DNA of 64,000 nucleotides from Halocynthiibacter namhaensis (lineage in GTDB: Bacteria; Pseudomonadota; Alphaproteobacteria; Rhodobacterales; Rhodobacteraceae). The notes under the pieces are model-generated. The model had not been told where the DNA came from, searched no databases, and worked only from the letters and a program-made list of their open reading frames with translations. This document shows, piece after piece, positions 18,967 through 27,773 of the stretch; within the stretch, counting starts at the first letter, position 1, and the number at the start of each line of letters is the position of its first letter. The DNA lies in NCBI RefSeq assembly GCF_000812685.1, contig NZ_JWIF01000074.1, forward strand, positions 186,001-250,000, written 5' to 3'. Position numbers and translations under genes: made by a program.

Positions 18967-19120
18967 ATGTGCTTTTCAGCGGAAATGTACATTCTGTAAA
19001 CCCTTAAACGGGGCGAGTGTTCGATCTGTAGTGCACCCGCCACAGGGGTTCCCTGACTTGACCGAGGTGCATAGGTATCGCATCTAGAATAGAAATGAAT
19101 GCGATAAGAAAGTTGACGCT

Positions 19121-19714
19121 GTGGTCACGATTGCCAGCAATCCGTTCGCTGTCCCCAGTGACAGTCCGCTCGTTCTCGCGTTACGCGCGACAATTAATTA
19201 CGTCGAAACCCATAATTCGATCAGTCTAAGCGACGCGGGCACGCCCTCGCGATTTCAGGATTGGGCAAAGATGCATTTTACCTGGCCTGCGGGTGCGAGG
19301 GTGGATGAGATTGAGCATTGGTTCTGGTTGCATATGTCGTTTCTTACGAAGTCAGGGGTATTTGAAAAGAAACGTAACCGTTTGTTCTTACAGCGTGGTT
19401 TTGACGTGGCAGAGCGACAAGCTGAGCTTGTTGATTGCTGGTTAAATCACGTGCCACATCTTCACATGTCGGCTTTTGTAAAAGGTGGTGCTGACAATCC
19501 AATGAACTGGCACGACATATATCAGACTTTGCGATTGATCCCCGACGGAGGAATGCTGTGCAGTGATCTGGAGGCATTAATCGAAAGAAAACACCCTGAG
19601 GTGATTTTCCCATGGTGCGAAGTTTTTCACCCGCTGCGTTGGTTGGGCGTGCTGACTGTGGATTGCGTCGACGATGACATGGGCAACGACATTTACATGC
19701 ATGGCAACCTATAG
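19121..19714 (+). CDS. Hypothetical protein
   Basis: 197 residues starting with GTG; no in-frame ATG exists before residue 70. I do not recognise the family. The protein is soluble, without signal peptide or membrane helix, and unusually rich in tryptophan and histidine (HWFWLHMSF, HVPHLHMSAF). The end is acidic (VDDDMGND). Predicted alternating helix and strand. Base composition is slightly more AT-rich than the flanking housekeeping genes, and its position just before ettA is not a conserved pairing I know, so acquisition is possible. No partner gene is adjacent. Confidence 0.65.
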   Translation: MVTIASNPFAVPSDSPLVLALRATINYVETHNSISLSDAGTPSRFQDWAKMHFTWPAGARVDEIEHWFWLHMSFLTKSGVFEKKRNRLFLQRGFDVAERQAELVDCWLNHVPHLHMSAFVKGGADNPMNWHDIYQTLRLIPDGGMLCSDLEALIERKHPEVIFPWCEVFHPLRWLGVLTVDCVDDDMGNDIYMHGNL

Positions 19715-19798
19715 GCCGGATTTATCGTGTCTCCCATTGCCCCCGCACAGCCCCCAGGCTATCAACGCCTTCAAATCTCATTCAGCCGGAGCATCCCC

Positions 19799-21453
19799 AT
19801 GGCCGCTTATCAATATGTCTATCACATGGACGGTGTGTCCAAAACCTACCCTGGTGGGAAGAAATGCTTTGAGAACGTCAAGCTTTCGTTCTTGCCTGGC
19901 GTGAAAATCGGTGTTGTTGGTGTCAACGGCGCGGGTAAATCGACCCTGATGAAAATCATGGCCGGTATGGATAAGGATTTCACCGGTGAAGCCTGGGCCG
20001 CTGAGGGCGCGCGCGTTGGTTATCTGCCGCAGGAACCAAAGCTTGATGAAACCCTGACCGTGCGTGAAAACGTTATGAAGGGTGTGCAGGCGAAGAAGGA
20101 TATTCTGGACCGCTACAATGAATTGGCGATGAATTATTCGGATGAAACCGCCGAGGAAATGGGCCGTCTTCAGGATGAAATTGACGCGCAGAACCTTTGG
20201 GATCTGGACGCCCAAGTTGACGTGTCTATGGAAGCGCTGCGTTGCCCGGCCGATGATGCGGATGTTGCGTCGCTGTCCGGTGGTGAAAAGCGTCGCGTGG
20301 CCCTGTGTCAGCTGTTGCTTGATGCGCCAGATATGCTGCTGCTTGACGAACCAACCAACCACTTGGACGCGGAAACGATTGCTTGGCTGCAACAGCACCT
20401 TGTTGATTATAAAGGCACAATCTTGATCGTAACCCACGACCGTTACTTCTTGGATGCGATTACGGGTTGGATTTTGGAATTGGATCGTGGCCAGGGGATC
20501 CCACATGAGGGCAATTATTCCTCATGGTTGGAAGCCAAAGCGAAACGCCTAGAGCGCGAAGCGAAGATGATAAATCCAAGCAGAAAACGCTTGAGCGCGA
20601 ATTGGACTGGATGCGTCAAGGTGCGAAGGCCCGTCAGGCGAAGTCGAAGGCCCGGATCAGCGCGTATAACGACCTTGCCAACCAGTCTGAGCGCGAGAAA
20701 CTGATGAACGCCCAGATCGTTATTCCAAACGGCCCACGCCTTGGCAATAAGGTGATTGAGGTTGAAGGTCTGAAGAAGGCCATGGGTGATAAGTTGTTGG
20801 TCGAGGACCTGACGTTCGCGCTGCCACCCGGTGGTATTGTCGGTGTGATCGGGGCCAATGGCGCGGGTAAAACCACGCTGTTTCGGATGCTGACGGGGCA
20901 GGAACAGCCTGATGAGGGCACTGTTGAATATGGCGACACGGTTGAGCTGTCTTACGTGGATCAGTCGCGTGACGATTTGAACCCGGATGAGAACGTTTGG
21001 GAGGCAATTGCCGACGGCCAAGATGTGATCCAGTTGGGGGATGCGGAAGTGAATGCGCGGGCTTATTGTTCGGCGTTTAACTTTAAGGGCGGCTCCCAGC
21101 AGAAGAAGGTGTCCTTGCTGTCTGGTGGTGAACGCAATCGTGTGCATATGGCGCGTTTGTTGCGCACGGGCGGTAACGTTTTGCTGCTCGATGAGCCGAC
21201 CAATGATTTGGACGTTGAGACACTGCGCGCGCTTGAAGATGCGCTGGTGGATTTCGCGGGTTGTGCTGTTGTGATTTCCCACGACCGTTTCTTCTTGGAT
21301 CGGATTTGTACGCATATGCTGGCCTTTGAGGGCGACGCGCATGTGGAATGGTTCGAGGGCAACTTCGCGGATTACGAGGAAGACAAGAAACGTCGTCTTG
21401 GTCCCGACGCGCTGGAGCCAAAGCGGATCAAACATAAGAAGTTTGTGCGGTAG
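19799..21453 (+). pseudogene. ettA: Energy-dependent translational throttle protein EttA (ABC-F), frameshifted
   Basis: EttA is an ABC-F ATPase that binds the ribosomal E site and gates the first elongation step by ATP/ADP ratio. Two ATP-binding halves are here but in different frames. The first half, from ATG 19799 (CGGAG seven bases upstream), carries GVNGAGKST, LSGGEKRRVALC and LLLDEPTNHLD. After GCG at 20561 the frame must shift by -1 near 20561-20566 to continue as EDDKSKQKTLEREL, the linker, then GANGAGKTT, LSGGERNRVHMA and LLLDEPTNDLD to the stop at 21453. Unshifted, the product would stop at 20704 after about 302 residues. Both halves are otherwise perfect, so the lesion is recent or a sequence error; no slippery heptamer is visible. 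Confidence 0.92.
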
Positions 21454-21474
21454 ACGAATACAATCAAAGCTGAC

Positions 21475-21507
21475 ATCCTCTTGGAGTAAATTACACTTCA
21501 AGAGGAT
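21475..21507 (+). promoter_or_regulatory. Inverted repeat covering the ribosome site of the SIR2-like gene
   Basis: Perfect 9-base arms ATCCTCTTG (21475-21483) and CAAGAGGAT (21499-21507) with a 15-base AT-rich loop. The right arm contains the GAGG ribosome-binding site of the gene starting at 21511. As RNA the hairpin would hide that site; as DNA it could be an operator. Confidence 0.55.
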
Positions 21508-21510
21508 ATT

Positions 21511-22500
21511 ATGACAAAACAATTAGTGCTCTTTGGTAATGGCTTAGGCCGCGCCATTGACAATGATTTCTACCCACTTGAGCGTGCTATGAAAGCTGCA
21601 TGGGATGATACTACCGTTCTTGATACAGTTCAGAAAAACCTGATTTGCGGGTGTATTGAGGATGAACTGATAGAGGGCGACTTGGTTGGGCCTACTGAAG
21701 AAGAGCAGCTTACAGATCTGCAACGCGTTCTTACGGCATGTGATCTAGTGTCTGAATTTGAGGCCAAACTAAATACCGGAGAAACATGGCTCACGGAGCA
21801 TGGTAAAGCGTTTCCTAAAGCTATTCGCAGATATTTTCACGACGTTGCCAGCCGATTTCATGATCCCGAAAAACAACTCCCTGACGACTTTGCAAACAGC
21901 TTACGCGATTTTGTTCGTAGCAAACGCCCACATATCGCGACTTTGAACTATGATGATTTACTGTACGAGAGCTTTACAGAAACCGACATCTTCAATAAAC
22001 ATATGTTGCGGGACGGCTTCTTTAAAAAGTTTAATTTTAGTCTGCATGAATATCACTATTCTAGCAATGAAGGTTGGTTTCTACATCTCCATGGATCACC
22101 TTTATTCATAAATGTGCAAGGTACTCCCTGCAAAGTAAAACGCTGTAATCTAGCTTTTCATCAAGGTACTGATAGCAATCATCTAGTGCTGACCAATGCG
22201 ACTTCGAAGCCTTCGGTTATCCAGAACTCTGTTGTGTTGAAACGATATTGGGAGAAATTTGCCGAGATCATTAGCCAGGGCGTTGACATCACCCTATTTG
22301 GTTACGGTGGGGGCGACTTACACCTTAATGACCTGATTTCTAAATCTGGGGATAATGTGTCCCTCAGGATCGTTTGCAGGGATAGTGGTGATTTGCCAGC
22401 AGAGCTTGATACGCTGTGGCATGGTCGCTTTAACGGCAAGGACCCAAAGAAGATCAATATCATTCGAAATGAGAATATTTTGGACTTCCGAGATTGGTGA
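21511..22500 (+). CDS. SIR2-like (NADase-fold) protein, stand-alone
   Basis: 329 residues. Features of the SIR2-like/DUF4917-type Rossmann fold: N-terminal LVLFGNGLGRAID (nucleotide loop), IATLNYDDLLYES in mid protein, HLHGSP with the candidate catalytic histidine, and ITLFGYGGGDLHLNDLI near the C-terminus. SIR2-like domains hydrolyse NAD+ and are effector modules of several anti-phage systems, and also occur in lone proteins of unknown role. The gene is clearly more AT-rich than its neighbours and follows ettA without a conserved partner, which suggests horizontal acquisition. No sensor domain, Argonaute, or second gene is present. Defence function is inference. Confidence 0.75.
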   Translation: MTKQLVLFGNGLGRAIDNDFYPLERAMKAAWDDTTVLDTVQKNLICGCIEDELIEGDLVGPTEEEQLTDLQRVLTACDLVSEFEAKLNTGETWLTEHGKAFPKAIRRYFHDVASRFHDPEKQLPDDFANSLRDFVRSKRPHIATLNYDDLLYESFTETDIFNKHMLRDGFFKKFNFSLHEYHYSSNEGWFLHLHGSPLFINVQGTPCKVKRCNLAFHQGTDSNHLVLTNATSKPSVIQNSVVLKRYWEKFAEIISQGVDITLFGYGGGDLHLNDLISKSGDNVSLRIVCRDSGDLPAELDTLWHGRFNGKDPKKINIIRNENILDFRDW

Positions 22501-22519
22501 AAACGACTTGTGAGCAATA

Positions 22520-22582
22520 GGGCAGCGCCTGACCCTAGGTGGGTGCGAAGTGCCCTCCCGTGGGGAGGGTCGGGCGCTGCCC
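22520..22582. repeat. Palindromic extragenic repeat
   Basis: GGGCAGCGCCTGACCCT (22520-22536) pairs with AGGGTCGGGCGCTGCCC (22566-22582) with one wobble. The core between them closely matches the end of the tandem array at 30230-30282, so it is a dispersed element. The interval 22501-22651 contains nothing else recognisable. Confidence 0.65.
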
Positions 22583-22651
22583 GGCGGGGCCGGGCAAGGG
22601 GTGCTATCTTAAAAGCCTGCGCCGACAAACCACTTTTCGGCATATGGGCGC

Positions 22652-22933
22652 TCAGAATGCGTCGGCTTCGGGGACGTTGCCGTGTCGGGCGAGGAATGTG
22701 GGGGTGCTGACTTCGCCGGAATTTATGTCTTCCTCAACCATATATGCGTCGGCGCCGACGCAGCCCTCAGAGCGGCACTCGCGCTCGGCGCGTTCTTCGG
22801 CCGCTGAAGCCGTGGTGTATTGGAACAGTTTGCCCAATTGCAAAGCGCCTTGTTGGGCATGTGCTTCACTTTTTGCGGTGTATGTTTGGCAAATATAGTG
22901 AATCTTTGAGGCGGTTTCGTTTTCTTCGTCCAT
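22652..22933 (-). CDS. Small conserved protein of unknown function behind a LexA box
   Basis: 93 residues, ATG 22933 with GGAT eleven bases upstream. Soluble and acidic. An N-terminal segment with HYICQTYTAKS is followed by a helical FQYTTASAAEERAERECRSEGCVGADAYMVEED block and a short C-terminal strand (PTFLARHGNVPE). I believe homologues of this pattern occur in other Rhodobacterales, but no function is known to me. Three cysteines. The gene stands alone, and 23 bases before its start lies a perfect GTTC-N7-GTTC direct repeat, which predicts LexA control and therefore a role in or after DNA damage. Confidence 0.75.
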   Translation of the reverse strand: MDEENETASKIHYICQTYTAKSEAHAQQGALQLGKLFQYTTASAAEERAERECRSEGCVGADAYMVEEDINSGEVSTPTFLARHGNVPEADAF

Positions 22934-22956
22934 GACAGTTATCCTGATTTGACCTG

Positions 22957-22971
22957 GAACAAATTAGGAAC
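22957..22971 (-). promoter_or_regulatory. LexA box (GTTC-N7-GTTC)
   Basis: On the minus strand GTTC-CTAATTT-GTTC, an exact match to the alphaproteobacterial LexA operator direct repeat. It is placed 24-38 bases upstream of the small gene starting at 22933, where a repressor would block its promoter. Confidence 0.7.
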
Positions 22972-23182
22972 ATTTTAAACATTTTGCAAGATGCTTCTGT
23001 CGATCAAGAGGTGCAATGCGTGGAAAGGGACGTTGCACGTTGATGGAGGAGGGGTAGGAAAGATATCCATTCCAAAACCTCATTAGCCCACATCGAAAAT
23101 CTGCTTTTTTGTTGTGAAGGTTTTGGGTTATGCCAGCATTGGGTGAGATCCTCACCCCGTTCCCATATTTCAGGAGAGCAGG

Positions 23183-24439
23183 ATGGAAAACCTCTGGGCT
23201 GTTACCGCGCCGTCGATTGCGCCTTTTCCACGGCTGGAAAATGATATCACCGCCGATGTTGCGATTGTTGGTGGTGGCTATACGGGCCTGTCTGCGGCAT
23301 TGCATTTGGCCGAGGCGGGGAAATCCGTGGTTTTGCTTGAGGCCCGCACGATGGGGTATGGGGGCTCGGGGCGAAATGTGGGGTTGATCAATGCCGGGCT
23401 TTGGACGCCCCCAGATGAGGTCGAGGCCTCGCTTGGGAAATTGGCTGGTGAAAAGCTGAACGGGGTTTTGGCCGGTGCGCCAGCCTATGTCATGGCGTTG
23501 ATCGAGAAATACGAAATCGACTGTGAGCTGACCAAAACCGGGACGTTGCATTGCGCCCATAGCGAAAAGGGCTTTGCTGATCTTCAGGCCCGCTTTGCCC
23601 AGCAAAAGGCGCGCAAAGCACCGGTGACCTTGTTGACGCGCGACGAGACCGCAGAACGTGTGGGATCAACGCGGTTCTTTGGGGCTTTGCATGATGCGCG
23701 CGCGGGCACCTTGCAACCTTTGGCTTTTGCGCGAGGGCTTGGACATGCGGCGCGACAGGCTGGGGCGCAACTGTTTGAGGACAGTGAAGTGGTGCAATCT
23801 GATTTTGATGGATCACACTGGCATCTGCGCACCCGCGAGGGCCAGGTCACAGCCAAACATGTGATCGAAGCGACCAACGCCTATGAATGCAAACCAGGCA
23901 CGCCGCGATATACGCCGGTTTACTATTTTCAATGCGCGACAGATCCCGTGCCGACCGCGCTGCGCAAAGATATTTTGCCAGGTGCCGAGGGATGCTGGGA
24001 TACCGCCATGGTGATGTCGTCGTTTCGCTGGGATAAAGCCGGGCGCATGATCATTGGCGGCGTTGGAAAGTTGGATGGACTGGGCGAGGGGGCGCATCTT
24101 AAATGGGCCGCCCGGAAAATTGCACAGATTTTTCCGTCTCTTGCGGGGTTGCCTTTGACGACGGGTTGGCATGGGCGGATCGCCATGACGCGGGACCACA
24201 TGCCCAAAGTGGTTGAGACGGGCATGCATAAAATGTCGATATTCGGATACTCTGGGCGTGGGATTGGGCCTGGCACGGTATTCGGCAAAGCCGCATCTGA
24301 TTGGGTTTTGCGCGAGGACTCTTCTGTTTTTCCGGTCGCGTCAATGCCTTCATATCGCGAGAAACACAGCAAGGTGATGGATGTATATTACCAAGCTGGT
24401 GCGGTTGCAGCACACCTAAGCGGGGCGCGACGATCTTGA
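23183..24439 (+). CDS. FAD-dependent amine/amino-acid oxidoreductase (DAO family)
   Basis: 418 residues, ATG 23183 after AGGAGAG. Glycine/D-amino-acid oxidase family (DadA/PuuB-like) flavoprotein. The FAD Rossmann motif VAIVGGGYTGLSAALHLAEAG is near residue 26, followed by VVLLEAR for the ribose, and GGSGRNVGLINAG, the loop typical of the gamma-glutamylputrescine oxidase branch. The C-terminal IFGYSGRGIGPGTVFGKA closes the FAD site. The substrate, an amine or amino acid, is unknown and no polyamine pathway genes adjoin. Confidence 0.88.
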   Translation: MENLWAVTAPSIAPFPRLENDITADVAIVGGGYTGLSAALHLAEAGKSVVLLEARTMGYGGSGRNVGLINAGLWTPPDEVEASLGKLAGEKLNGVLAGAPAYVMALIEKYEIDCELTKTGTLHCAHSEKGFADLQARFAQQKARKAPVTLLTRDETAERVGSTRFFGALHDARAGTLQPLAFARGLGHAARQAGAQLFEDSEVVQSDFDGSHWHLRTREGQVTAKHVIEATNAYECKPGTPRYTPVYYFQCATDPVPTALRKDILPGAEGCWDTAMVMSSFRWDKAGRMIIGGVGKLDGLGEGAHLKWAARKIAQIFPSLAGLPLTTGWHGRIAMTRDHMPKVVETGMHKMSIFGYSGRGIGPGTVFGKAASDWVLREDSSVFPVASMPSYREKHSKVMDVYYQAGAVAAHLSGARRS

Positions 24440-24521
24440 TGTGACAGGATTGGTGGTGTCTCTTGTCTGTCTGCGCGCAATGGCGTAGAGCAGGGGAAAC
24501 CCAATAAGACAGAGAGAAACC

Positions 24522-25859
24522 ATGCGCCTCAGCCGTTATTTCCTGCCCGTTCTCAAAGAAAACCCGGCAGAAGCCGCGATTGTCAGCCACCGCTATATGT
24601 TGCGGGCTGGCATGATCAAACAATCCAGCGCTGGGATCTATTCCTGGTTGCCGCTTGGGTTCAAAATCTTGCGCAAACTTGAGAATATCGTGCATGAAGA
24701 ACAGCAGAAGGCGGGTCACATGCCGATGCTGATGCCGACCATTCAGTCTGCGGATCTGTGGCGTGAATCGGGTCGTTATGAAGATTACGGCGACGAGATG
24801 CTGCGTATTTTAGACCGTCACGGGCATGATCTGCTGTATGGTCCGACCAATGAGGAACAGATCACCGACACGTTCCGCGCCCATGTGAACAGCTATAAAA
24901 GCTTGCCCCTGACGCTGTATCAAATTCAGTGGAAGTTCCGCGATGAACGCCGCCCTCGTTTTGGCGTGATGCGTGGTCGCGAGTTCCTGATGAAAGACGG
25001 CTACAACTTCGATCTGACCAAAGAAGACGCGCTGCATGCGTATAACCGCCATCTTGTGACCTATCTGCGCACCTATGAACGCATGGGGCTTCAGGCGATC
25101 CCGATGCGTGCGGATGGTGGTCCGATTGGTGGCGATTACACCCATGAATTTTTGGTGCTTGCTGAAACCGGTGAATCCGAGGTGTTTTATGACTCTGAGG
25201 TAACCGACATCAAGCTGGGCCAGCGCGACGTTGATTTTGACGACAAAGCGCAATGCGAAGCGATTTTGGAAGAGTTCACAACGCGTTACGCACGCACCGA
25301 TGAAACCCATGACGAGGCGATCTTTAACGAGGTCCCTGAGGAACGTCGTCGTTCCGCACGTGGCATCGAAGTCGGGCAGATCTTCTATTTCGGTACCAAA
25401 TATTCCGAAAGCATGAACGCAACTGTCGTAGATGAGAACCAGAAACAGGTGCCTGTGCACATGGGGTCGCATGGTATCGGTGTGTCTCGTTTGCTTGGGG
25501 CGATTATCGAAGCATCTCATGATGATAAGGGCATTATTTGGCCTGAAGGCGTGACGCCATATCATTGCGGTATCGTGAACCTGAAACAGGGCGACGAAGA
25601 AGCGGATGGCGCGTGTGAAGCACTGTATGCAGCCCTGACCAAAGCGGGGCTTGAGCCCCTGTATGACGACCGCAAAGAACGCGCGGGCGGTAAATTTGCC
25701 ACCATGGATCTGATCGGTCTGCCATGGCGCATTACGGTCGGTCCACGCGGGTTGAAAAACGGTGTTGTTGAGGTGACATCGCGCAAAACGGGCGAAAGCG
25801 AAGAAATGACACCAGAAGCGGCGATCAATAAAATTATCGCGATCTACGCAGCTCTGTAA
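24522..25859 (+). CDS. proS: Prolyl-tRNA synthetase (short form, no editing insertion)
   Basis: 445 residues. Class II synthetase that charges tRNA-Pro. Motif 1 region [19 protein letters not shown], the [21 protein letters not shown] segment, motif 2 ([28 protein letters not shown]) and motif 3 ([14 protein letters not shown]) are intact. The length is about 130 residues less than E. coli ProRS because the INS editing domain is missing, as is normal in alphaproteobacteria, where free-standing editing proteins can compensate. It heads a run of genes toward lolCD but has its own terminator. Confidence 0.97.
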   Translation: MRLSRYFLPVLKENPAEAAIVSHRYMLRAGMIKQSSAGIYSWLPLGFKILRKLENIVHEEQQKAGHMPMLMPTIQSADLWRESGRYEDYGDEMLRILDRHGHDLLYGPTNEEQITDTFRAHVNSYKSLPLTLYQIQWKFRDERRPRFGVMRGREFLMKDGYNFDLTKEDALHAYNRHLVTYLRTYERMGLQAIPMRADGGPIGGDYTHEFLVLAETGESEVFYDSEVTDIKLGQRDVDFDDKAQCEAILEEFTTRYARTDETHDEAIFNEVPEERRRSARGIEVGQIFYFGTKYSESMNATVVDENQKQVPVHMGSHGIGVSRLLGAIIEASHDDKGIIWPEGVTPYHCGIVNLKQGDEEADGACEALYAALTKAGLEPLYDDRKERAGGKFATMDLIGLPWRITVGPRGLKNGVVEVTSRKTGESEEMTPEAAINKIIAIYAAL

Positions 25860-25865
25860 AATTTG

Positions 25866-25897
25866 AAATGCGGTGCTTCGGCGCCGCATTTTTCTTT
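25866..25897 (+). terminator. Intrinsic terminator of proS with TTCG loop
   Basis: AAATGCGGTGC (25866-25876), loop TTCG, GCGCCGCATTT (25881-25891) with one G-T pair, then TTCTTT. The UUCG tetraloop makes this stem very stable. It ends just before the ribosome site of the next gene. Confidence 0.85.
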
Positions 25898-25907
25898 GAG
25901 GTTAAAG

Positions 25908-26396
25908 ATGTTTTTACGTGTGATTGCATTTGCGGGTGGCCTGGCGGGGGCTGCGGGCTTTTCCCAATTTCCTGAATTTTCGCAACAATATTTGCAACGC
26001 CTAGGCGGCGCGGTTGAGGCATTGGAACAGGTTGTGGCGGATTTTGATGCGTCTGCTGTGGCGGAAGGTCTTAGCCGGGAAGCGGCCCTTGATCAGATGC
26101 GGGGCACAGCATTCCTTGAGCGCCGTCGCGACGATATGCAGGACACGATTTCGCGTTTCACGGGCTTGCGCGGCGATCTTGAGGCGCTGGAATCGCGTTC
26201 TGCCTGGGGGCGTGCAGCAGCCGGTTGGCGCTTTGGCGACGCAGAACTGATCAGTGATACTTCAAAAGCCTTTCGTCCTGGCCTGCCTTTGACCCTGGAA
26301 GGGGCGGGGTTTGCGGGGGCTGGTTTTCTGACGGGTTGGGCCTTGTTGCTGGCGTTTTTTGCAGTGCTCAGCTGGCCTTTTCGGCGAAAGGGCTGA
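25908..26396 (+). CDS. DUF2937 family membrane protein
   Basis: 162 residues from ATG 25908, six bases after GAGG. The protein has a hydrophobic N-terminal segment (LRVIAFAGGLAGAAGF), a long helical middle (about 25-125, with LDQMRGTAFLERRRDDMQDTISRF) and a C-terminal membrane helix (TGWALLLAFFAVLSWPF), the layout of DUF2937. Function unknown. Lies between proS and lolC; 90 bases separate it from lolC, so co-transcription with lolCD is plausible. Confidence 0.8.
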   Translation: MFLRVIAFAGGLAGAAGFSQFPEFSQQYLQRLGGAVEALEQVVADFDASAVAEGLSREAALDQMRGTAFLERRRDDMQDTISRFTGLRGDLEALESRSAWGRAAAGWRFGDAELISDTSKAFRPGLPLTLEGAGFAGAGFLTGWALLLAFFAVLSWPFRRKG

Positions 26397-26486
26397 GACC
26401 CGCGCAATACCACCAGGAAAGGGACATTGCGCTTGATCTTTGGCAAGCTGCAGCCCATGTTCCACCCAACAGAAACAGGAGCTCTC

Positions 26487-27773
26487 ATGGCCGGATCAAC
26501 CCGCCCGTTTTCACGTTTTGAATGGCTGATCGCTTGGCGGTATTTGCGCGCGCGCAAAGCCGAAGGCGGGGTCAGCACAATGACGTGGATTTCATTGATC
26601 GGGATCATGTTGGCTGTTGCCGCGTTGATCATCACCTTGGCCGTGCGTACGGGATTTCGCAATGAATTTGTCGACACAATCCTTGGCGCAAACGCGCATG
26701 TGACCGTCTACCAGCAAAGCACAGTTGGCGCGAATGGGCAGCTGGCGAACACGATCGAAGACTATCTTGGCAAGGCCTCTGTTCTAGGTGCGGTTCCGGG
26801 TGTCACGCGCGCGGCCCCTTTGGTGCGTGCCCAAGTGATGGCGAACAATCGTGACAATAATGCGGGTGTTGAGGTTTACGGCATTCGCCGTGAAGACATC
26901 ATGTCGATCCCACGGATCGCGGATCCTGAAACCGGGCGTGGCGATCTTGCGCGGTTTGAAGACGGCGTGTCAATTGGCATGCAAGTCGCCCGTGAATTGG
27001 GCCTGTTGGTTGGGGATCGGATCAAGCTGATTTCCCCCAATGGCGTGAAAACAGCCTTCGGCACCAGCCCACGTGTGAACACCTACGAGGTCGTGCACAT
27101 CTTTAATTCCGGTCGTTATTTGATTGACAAAACCCGCATCTATATGCCCTTTCCCGAGGCGCAGAGCTTCTTCAATCGTGAAGGTGTTGCCGATGAGGTT
27201 GAGCTGTTCATTGAAGACCCGGAAGCTGTCGATGACATGACATTGCCACTGCTGGCTGCCGGGGGCGAGGGCACATTGATTTGGACGTGGAAAGACAGCT
27301 CGTCCGGATTTCTAAACGCGCTTGAAATCGAAGACACTGTGATGTTTGTTCTGATGAGCGTCTTGGTTTTGATCGCATCTTTGAACATCATTTCAGGCCT
27401 TGTGATGCTTGTGAAAAACAAGACCCGTGACATTGGCATTCTGCGCACGATGGGCTTGTCTCAGGGATCCATCATGCGGGTCTTCTTTATTTGCGGGTCG
27501 CTTGTTGGCCTGATTGGCACGGCGTTGGGGGTTGTTCTTGGCTGCCTGTTTGCCCTGTATTTCGACAGTATTCTGGCGACAATCAACGAATTATCCGGTG
27601 GTCAAGCTTGGGATGCATCCGTGCGCGGCGTCTATCGCCTTCCGGCGGAACTTGAATGGCAAGATGTGATGTCCGCCGTTGGCCTGTCGCTGTTCCTGTC
27701 CTTTGGTATTACGATTTTCCCGGCCCGCCGTGCGGCACGCATGAACCCAGTAGAGGCGCTTCACAATGACTGA
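26487..27773 (+). CDS. lolC: Lipoprotein-releasing ABC transporter permease LolC/LolE type
   Basis: 428 residues from ATG 26487, which follows AGGAG by six bases; an in-frame extension to 26427 lacks a ribosome site. With LolD it extracts outer-membrane lipoproteins from the inner membrane and hands them to LolA. One N-terminal membrane helix (ISLIGIMLAVAALIITLAV), a large periplasmic domain and three C-terminal helices (FtsX-type) are visible, with the coupling-helix segment NKTRDIGILRTMGLSQGSI. Alphaproteobacteria commonly have one such permease (sometimes called LolF) acting as a homodimer. Overlaps lolD by eight bases. Confidence 0.93.
   Translation: MAGSTRPFSRFEWLIAWRYLRARKAEGGVSTMTWISLIGIMLAVAALIITLAVRTGFRNEFVDTILGANAHVTVYQQSTVGANGQLANTIEDYLGKASVLGAVPGVTRAAPLVRAQVMANNRDNNAGVEVYGIRREDIMSIPRIADPETGRGDLARFEDGVSIGMQVARELGLLVGDRIKLISPNGVKTAFGTSPRVNTYEVVHIFNSGRYLIDKTRIYMPFPEAQSFFNREGVADEVELFIEDPEAVDDMTLPLLAAGGEGTLIWTWKDSSSGFLNALEIEDTVMFVLMSVLVLIASLNIISGLVMLVKNKTRDIGILRTMGLSQGSIMRVFFICGSLVGLIGTALGVVLGCLFALYFDSILATINELSGGQAWDASVRGVYRLPAELEWQDVMSAVGLSLFLSFGITIFPARRAARMNPVEALHND

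Noticed and set aside
20555-20575. Programmed -1 frameshifting in ettA
   Set aside because: No X-XXY-YYZ slippery heptamer and no obvious downstream stimulatory hairpin; ettA homologues are normally single frame.
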